Positions 61,873 through 64,000 of a stretch of DNA of 64,000 nucleotides are shown one piece after another. The stretch spans positions 496,001 through 560,000 of the forward strand of contig NZ_CP074346.1 in assembly GCF_018343795.1 (NCBI RefSeq), read 5' to 3'. Source of the DNA: Phocoenobacter atlanticus subsp. cyclopteri (GTDB taxonomy: Bacteria > Pseudomonadota > Gammaproteobacteria > Enterobacterales > Pasteurellaceae). The notes below the pieces were generated by a model. It was given only the letters and a program-made list of their open reading frames with translations, was not told the origin of the DNA and made no database searches. Each line of letters begins with the position of its first letter. Position 1 is the first letter of the stretch. A program made the translations under genes and the position numbers.

Positions 61873-62985
61873 TTAAAATTCTTCTTCAGAGGCTTCTATT
61901 TCTTCTTTTATTTTTTCTAATTTTATTTCTTCAATAAAATCTGCTTCTTTTTTATTCATTAGCAAATCACGAATATTTGCTTCAATTTTATCCGTTATTT
62001 CAGGGTTTTCCGTTAACCATTTAATGGCATTTGCTTTTCCTTGACCAATTTTTTCTCCTTCATAAGAGAACCAAGCCCCTGCTTTATTGATCATTTTGTG
62101 GTTTACAGCAAGCGTTAATAATTCGCCTGTTTTTGAGATACCTTCGCCATACATAATATCAAAGAACGCTTCACGGAATGGTGGGGCTACTTTATTTTTA
62201 ACTACTTTTACTTTTGTTTCATTCCCGATGATTTCATCACCATTTTTGATTGGCGTAGAACGACGGATATCTAAACGAACTGAAGCATAGAATTTAAGTG
62301 CGTTACCCCCTGTTGTTGTTTCAGGATTGCCAAACATTACACCAATTTTCATACGAATTTGGTTAATAAAGATAACAAGACAGTTAGCATTCTTGATATT
62401 TCCAGTTAGTTTACGTAATGCTTGAGACATTAAACGTGCTTGTAATCCCATATGAGAGTCACCCATATCACCTTCAATTTCAGCTTTTGGTGTTAGAGCA
62501 GCAACAGAATCGACAACAATTACATCAACAGCTCCTGAGCGAACTAAAGCATCACAAATATCTAATGCTTGTTCTCCGTGATCAGGTTGTGAAATTAATA
62601 ATTCTTTAGTATCTACACCTAGTTTCGTTGCATATACAGGATCTAATGCGTGTTCTGCATCAATAAAAGCACAAGTTTTTCCTAATTTTTGTGCTTGTGC
62701 AATAGCAGAAAGGGTAAGCGTTGTTTTACCAGAAGATTCGGGACCATAAATTTCAACAACACGCCCCATTGGTAAGCCGCCAATACCTAAAGCGATATCA
62801 AGTCCTAATGAACCTGTTGAGATTGCTTCAATATCTAACTTTTTATTTTCTCCTAAACGCATTACTGCACCTTTTCCAAATTGTTTTTCAATTTGAGCAA
62901 GTGCAGCTTCAAGTGCTTTACTTTTATCTTCTGATGTTTTGTTAACTTGAACTTTAGTATTTTTTGATGGTTTTTTCTCTGCCAT
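61873..62985 (-). CDS. recA: Recombinase RecA
   Basis: A 370-residue recombinase. Walker [10 protein letters not shown] (about residues 79-87), Walker [13 protein letters not shown], loop 1 [18 protein letters not shown] and loop 2 [37 protein letters not shown] are intact. It is longer than E. coli RecA (353), mainly through a 15-residue N-terminal Lys/Thr-rich extension. The promoter carries a perfect LexA box. Natural competence in this family depends on RecA. Confidence 0.99.
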   Translation of the reverse strand: MAEKKPSKNTKVQVNKTSEDKSKALEAALAQIEKQFGKGAVMRLGENKKLDIEAISTGSLGLDIALGIGGLPMGRVVEIYGPESSGKTTLTLSAIAQAQKLGKTCAFIDAEHALDPVYATKLGVDTKELLISQPDHGEQALDICDALVRSGAVDVIVVDSVAALTPKAEIEGDMGDSHMGLQARLMSQALRKLTGNIKNANCLVIFINQIRMKIGVMFGNPETTTGGNALKFYASVRLDIRRSTPIKNGDEIIGNETKVKVVKNKVAPPFREAFFDIMYGEGISKTGELLTLAVNHKMINKAGAWFSYEGEKIGQGKANAIKWLTENPEITDKIEANIRDLLMNKKEADFIEEIKLEKIKEEIEASEEEF

Positions 62986-63024
62986 AATTGATCCTTGTTA
63001 ATGTAATCTAATTTATTGAAGAGA

Positions 63025-63053
63025 ATAATATACTGTTTGGATATACAGTGCAA
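63025..63053 (-). promoter_or_regulatory. recA promoter with SOS (LexA) box
   Basis: CTGT-N8-ACAG at 63033-63048 (full box TACTGTTTGGATATACAGTG, 63031-63050) is a strong LexA site. On the minus strand TTGCAC (63053-63048) and TATTAT (63030-63025) are 17 bp apart, so the LexA box fills the promoter spacer. Confidence 0.93.
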
Positions 63054-63111
63054 TAGTTTTTTTTATTTTTACGATCTTTATCGAAAAATTTAAATTTAAC
63101 ACGGTTCTTAT

Positions 63112-63145
63112 ATAAAAAATCCCTCACTTTTTAATCGGTGAGGGA
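63112..63145 (-). terminator. surA terminator
   Basis: On the minus strand CCCTCAC-loop-GTGAGGG (63138-63144 and 63121-63127) is followed by TTTTTTATA. It ends the surA transcript just upstream of the recA promoter. Confidence 0.85.
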
Positions 63146-63168
63146 GGAAGAGTATTTAAAAAATTAAA

Positions 63169-64000
63169 CTACTTATATTCAATTTGAGCATTTTTTCGTA
63201 ATGCTTTTACCCAGTCTTTCGATACTCGTCTAGCTTGTTGATCAACCAGTTTTTTATATGCTTTTTGTAAATAAGCATTTTCAGTGGTATTTTTTTGACG
63301 AATATCTGTAACTTTTAATATATGCCAACCAAATTTAGATTGGAATGGCGCAGAAATGACACCGACCTTTGTTGAAGTAATGTGTTTTGCAAAACGAGGA
63401 TCGTAAGCTTCAGGGAAATTCCAACCTAAATCACCACCATCTGCAGCGGAAATATAATCAAGAGAGTTTTTTTCAGCTGCTTTCTCAAAGGTGATATTGC
63501 CTGCTTTAATATCTGCAACAATTTGAGTTAATTTTTGTTTTGCCTGTCTATCATTTAAAATTGGATTTGTTTTAATTAAAATGTGGCTAACGCGGTATTG
63601 CTTTGTTGTTGCTTTTTTTACTTTTCCTTTTGCTCGATCTTCTGCAAGCATCTTTTTGCCTAATGCCTGAACTTCTTTAGGATCTACTTGAATTGATTTA
63701 CCAATAGAAATTTGACGCACTTGATCCATTTTCATCTGTTCTGCTATTTGTTGTGCATATTGATCTAATGTAATACCTTGATAATCCAAGGCATCAAGAA
63801 GTTGACCATAAGTGATGCCATTTTGAGCTGCAATATTTTCAATCACTTTATAAACTTGAGAATAATCAATTCTAATATTTGCATCTTGAATAGCTTTTTG
63901 AATAAGATAATCATCAATGGTTTTTTCAAGGGCTTTTTTATAGTTAGTGTGTTTGTTTAAGTTATGTTTAACTTGGCTTTCCATAATCATATTGCCATCG
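63169..64000 (-). CDS. surA: Periplasmic chaperone SurA (5' end outside window)
   Basis: At least 276 residues; the frame continues past the right edge (the codons before the first in-window Met read DGN), so the signal peptide is missing from view. Seen: the N-terminal chaperone domain (ALEKTIDDYLIQKAIQDANIRI...YGQLLDALDYQGITLDQYAQQIAEQM) and one parvulin peptidyl-prolyl isomerase domain (RVSHILIKTNPILNDRQAKQKL...SAADGGDLGWNFPEAYDPRFA...SKFGWHILKVTDIR). E. coli SurA has two parvulin domains; a single one is the form in Haemophilus (about 310 residues). It helps outer-membrane proteins fold. Confidence 0.92.
   Translation of the reverse strand, partial: DGNMIMESQVKHNLNKHTNYKKALEKTIDDYLIQKAIQDANIRIDYSQVYKVIENIAAQNGITYGQLLDALDYQGITLDQYAQQIAEQMKMDQVRQISIGKSIQVDPKEVQALGKKMLAEDRAKGKVKKATTKQYRVSHILIKTNPILNDRQAKQKLTQIVADIKAGNITFEKAAEKNSLDYISAADGGDLGWNFPEAYDPRFAKHITSTKVGVISAPFQSKFGWHILKVTDIRQKNTTENAYLQKAYKKLVDQQARRVSKDWVKALRKNAQIEYK

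Overview
The window is chromosomal DNA from an AT-rich member of the Pasteurellaceae. The grounds are the gene content (sialic-acid TRAP transporter siaP/siaQM with nanE-nanK-nanA, RpiR-type siaR, apt-dnaX, lepB-rnc-era, rluA-rapA, surA/recA) and more than twenty copies, on both strands, of the core AAGCGGT, the DNA-uptake signal of the Actinobacillus pleuropneumoniae/Mannheimia/H. ducreyi branch. No prophage, CRISPR array or rRNA operon is visible. Species is not called.

Layout. 1-6.3 kb: 6S RNA, zapA, a ygfB-type gene, a rotted IS481-family transposase, apt, dnaX (with an A10 slippery run that would give a gamma-like product), and a YadG/YadH ABC exporter. 6.3-15.3 kb: a DppA-type binding protein, then guaA and guaB pulled about 3.6 kb apart by an inserted block holding a VapBC toxin-antitoxin pair and a decaying restriction-modification operon (one intact methylase, one frameshifted endonuclease, one frameshifted methylase whose reading frame runs without a stop into guaA); then fau. 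15.5-17.8 kb: two nearly identical cold-shock genes in tandem with a fresh ISAs1-family element (10-bp target duplication) between them. 17.8-27 kb: glnE, queA, a frameshifted rep helicase, rpsB-tsf, pyrH. 27.2-37.6 kb: sialic-acid catabolism and uptake (nanE-nanK-nanA divergent from siaP-siaQM), then an unknown membrane-anchored protein and aspS, then siaR-nagB. 37.7-52 kb: ftsN, lepB-rnc-era, rluA-rapA, an RNase T2 enzyme, a ferredoxin, pssA, ileS, alr-recO. 52-64 kb: asd, rnb, a 125-bp relic of mutS, parC, a Met-Leu-Gln-Gln tRNA operon, aroE-tsaC-yrdD, recA-recX-yqfB and the start of surA (cut by the window edge).

How it fits together. Most genes are housekeeping and intact. The sialic acid genes form one pathway: SiaPQM imports Neu5Ac, NanA cleaves it to ManNAc, NanK phosphorylates it, NanE epimerises it to GlcNAc-6-P, and NagB finishes the route to fructose-6-P after a deacetylase (nagA) that is not in this window. 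A CRP site upstream of siaR and a CRP-like site plus a 13-bp palindrome between nanE and siaP fit the known SiaR/CRP control in H. influenzae.

Most notable signals: (1) the degraded restriction-modification/VapBC block inside the guaBA locus, with the methylase frame fused to guaA and a D-to-N change at a PIN active-site position of VapC; (2) a mutS relic beside parC together with one-base homopolymer contractions in rep and in the restriction genes, which would fit past or present loss of mismatch repair; (3) a dispersed palindromic repeat with core GGCATGCC present about nine times between genes; (4) an extended uptake-sequence motif with TTTGCAAA about 20 bp from the core. No clearly new multi-gene system was found.
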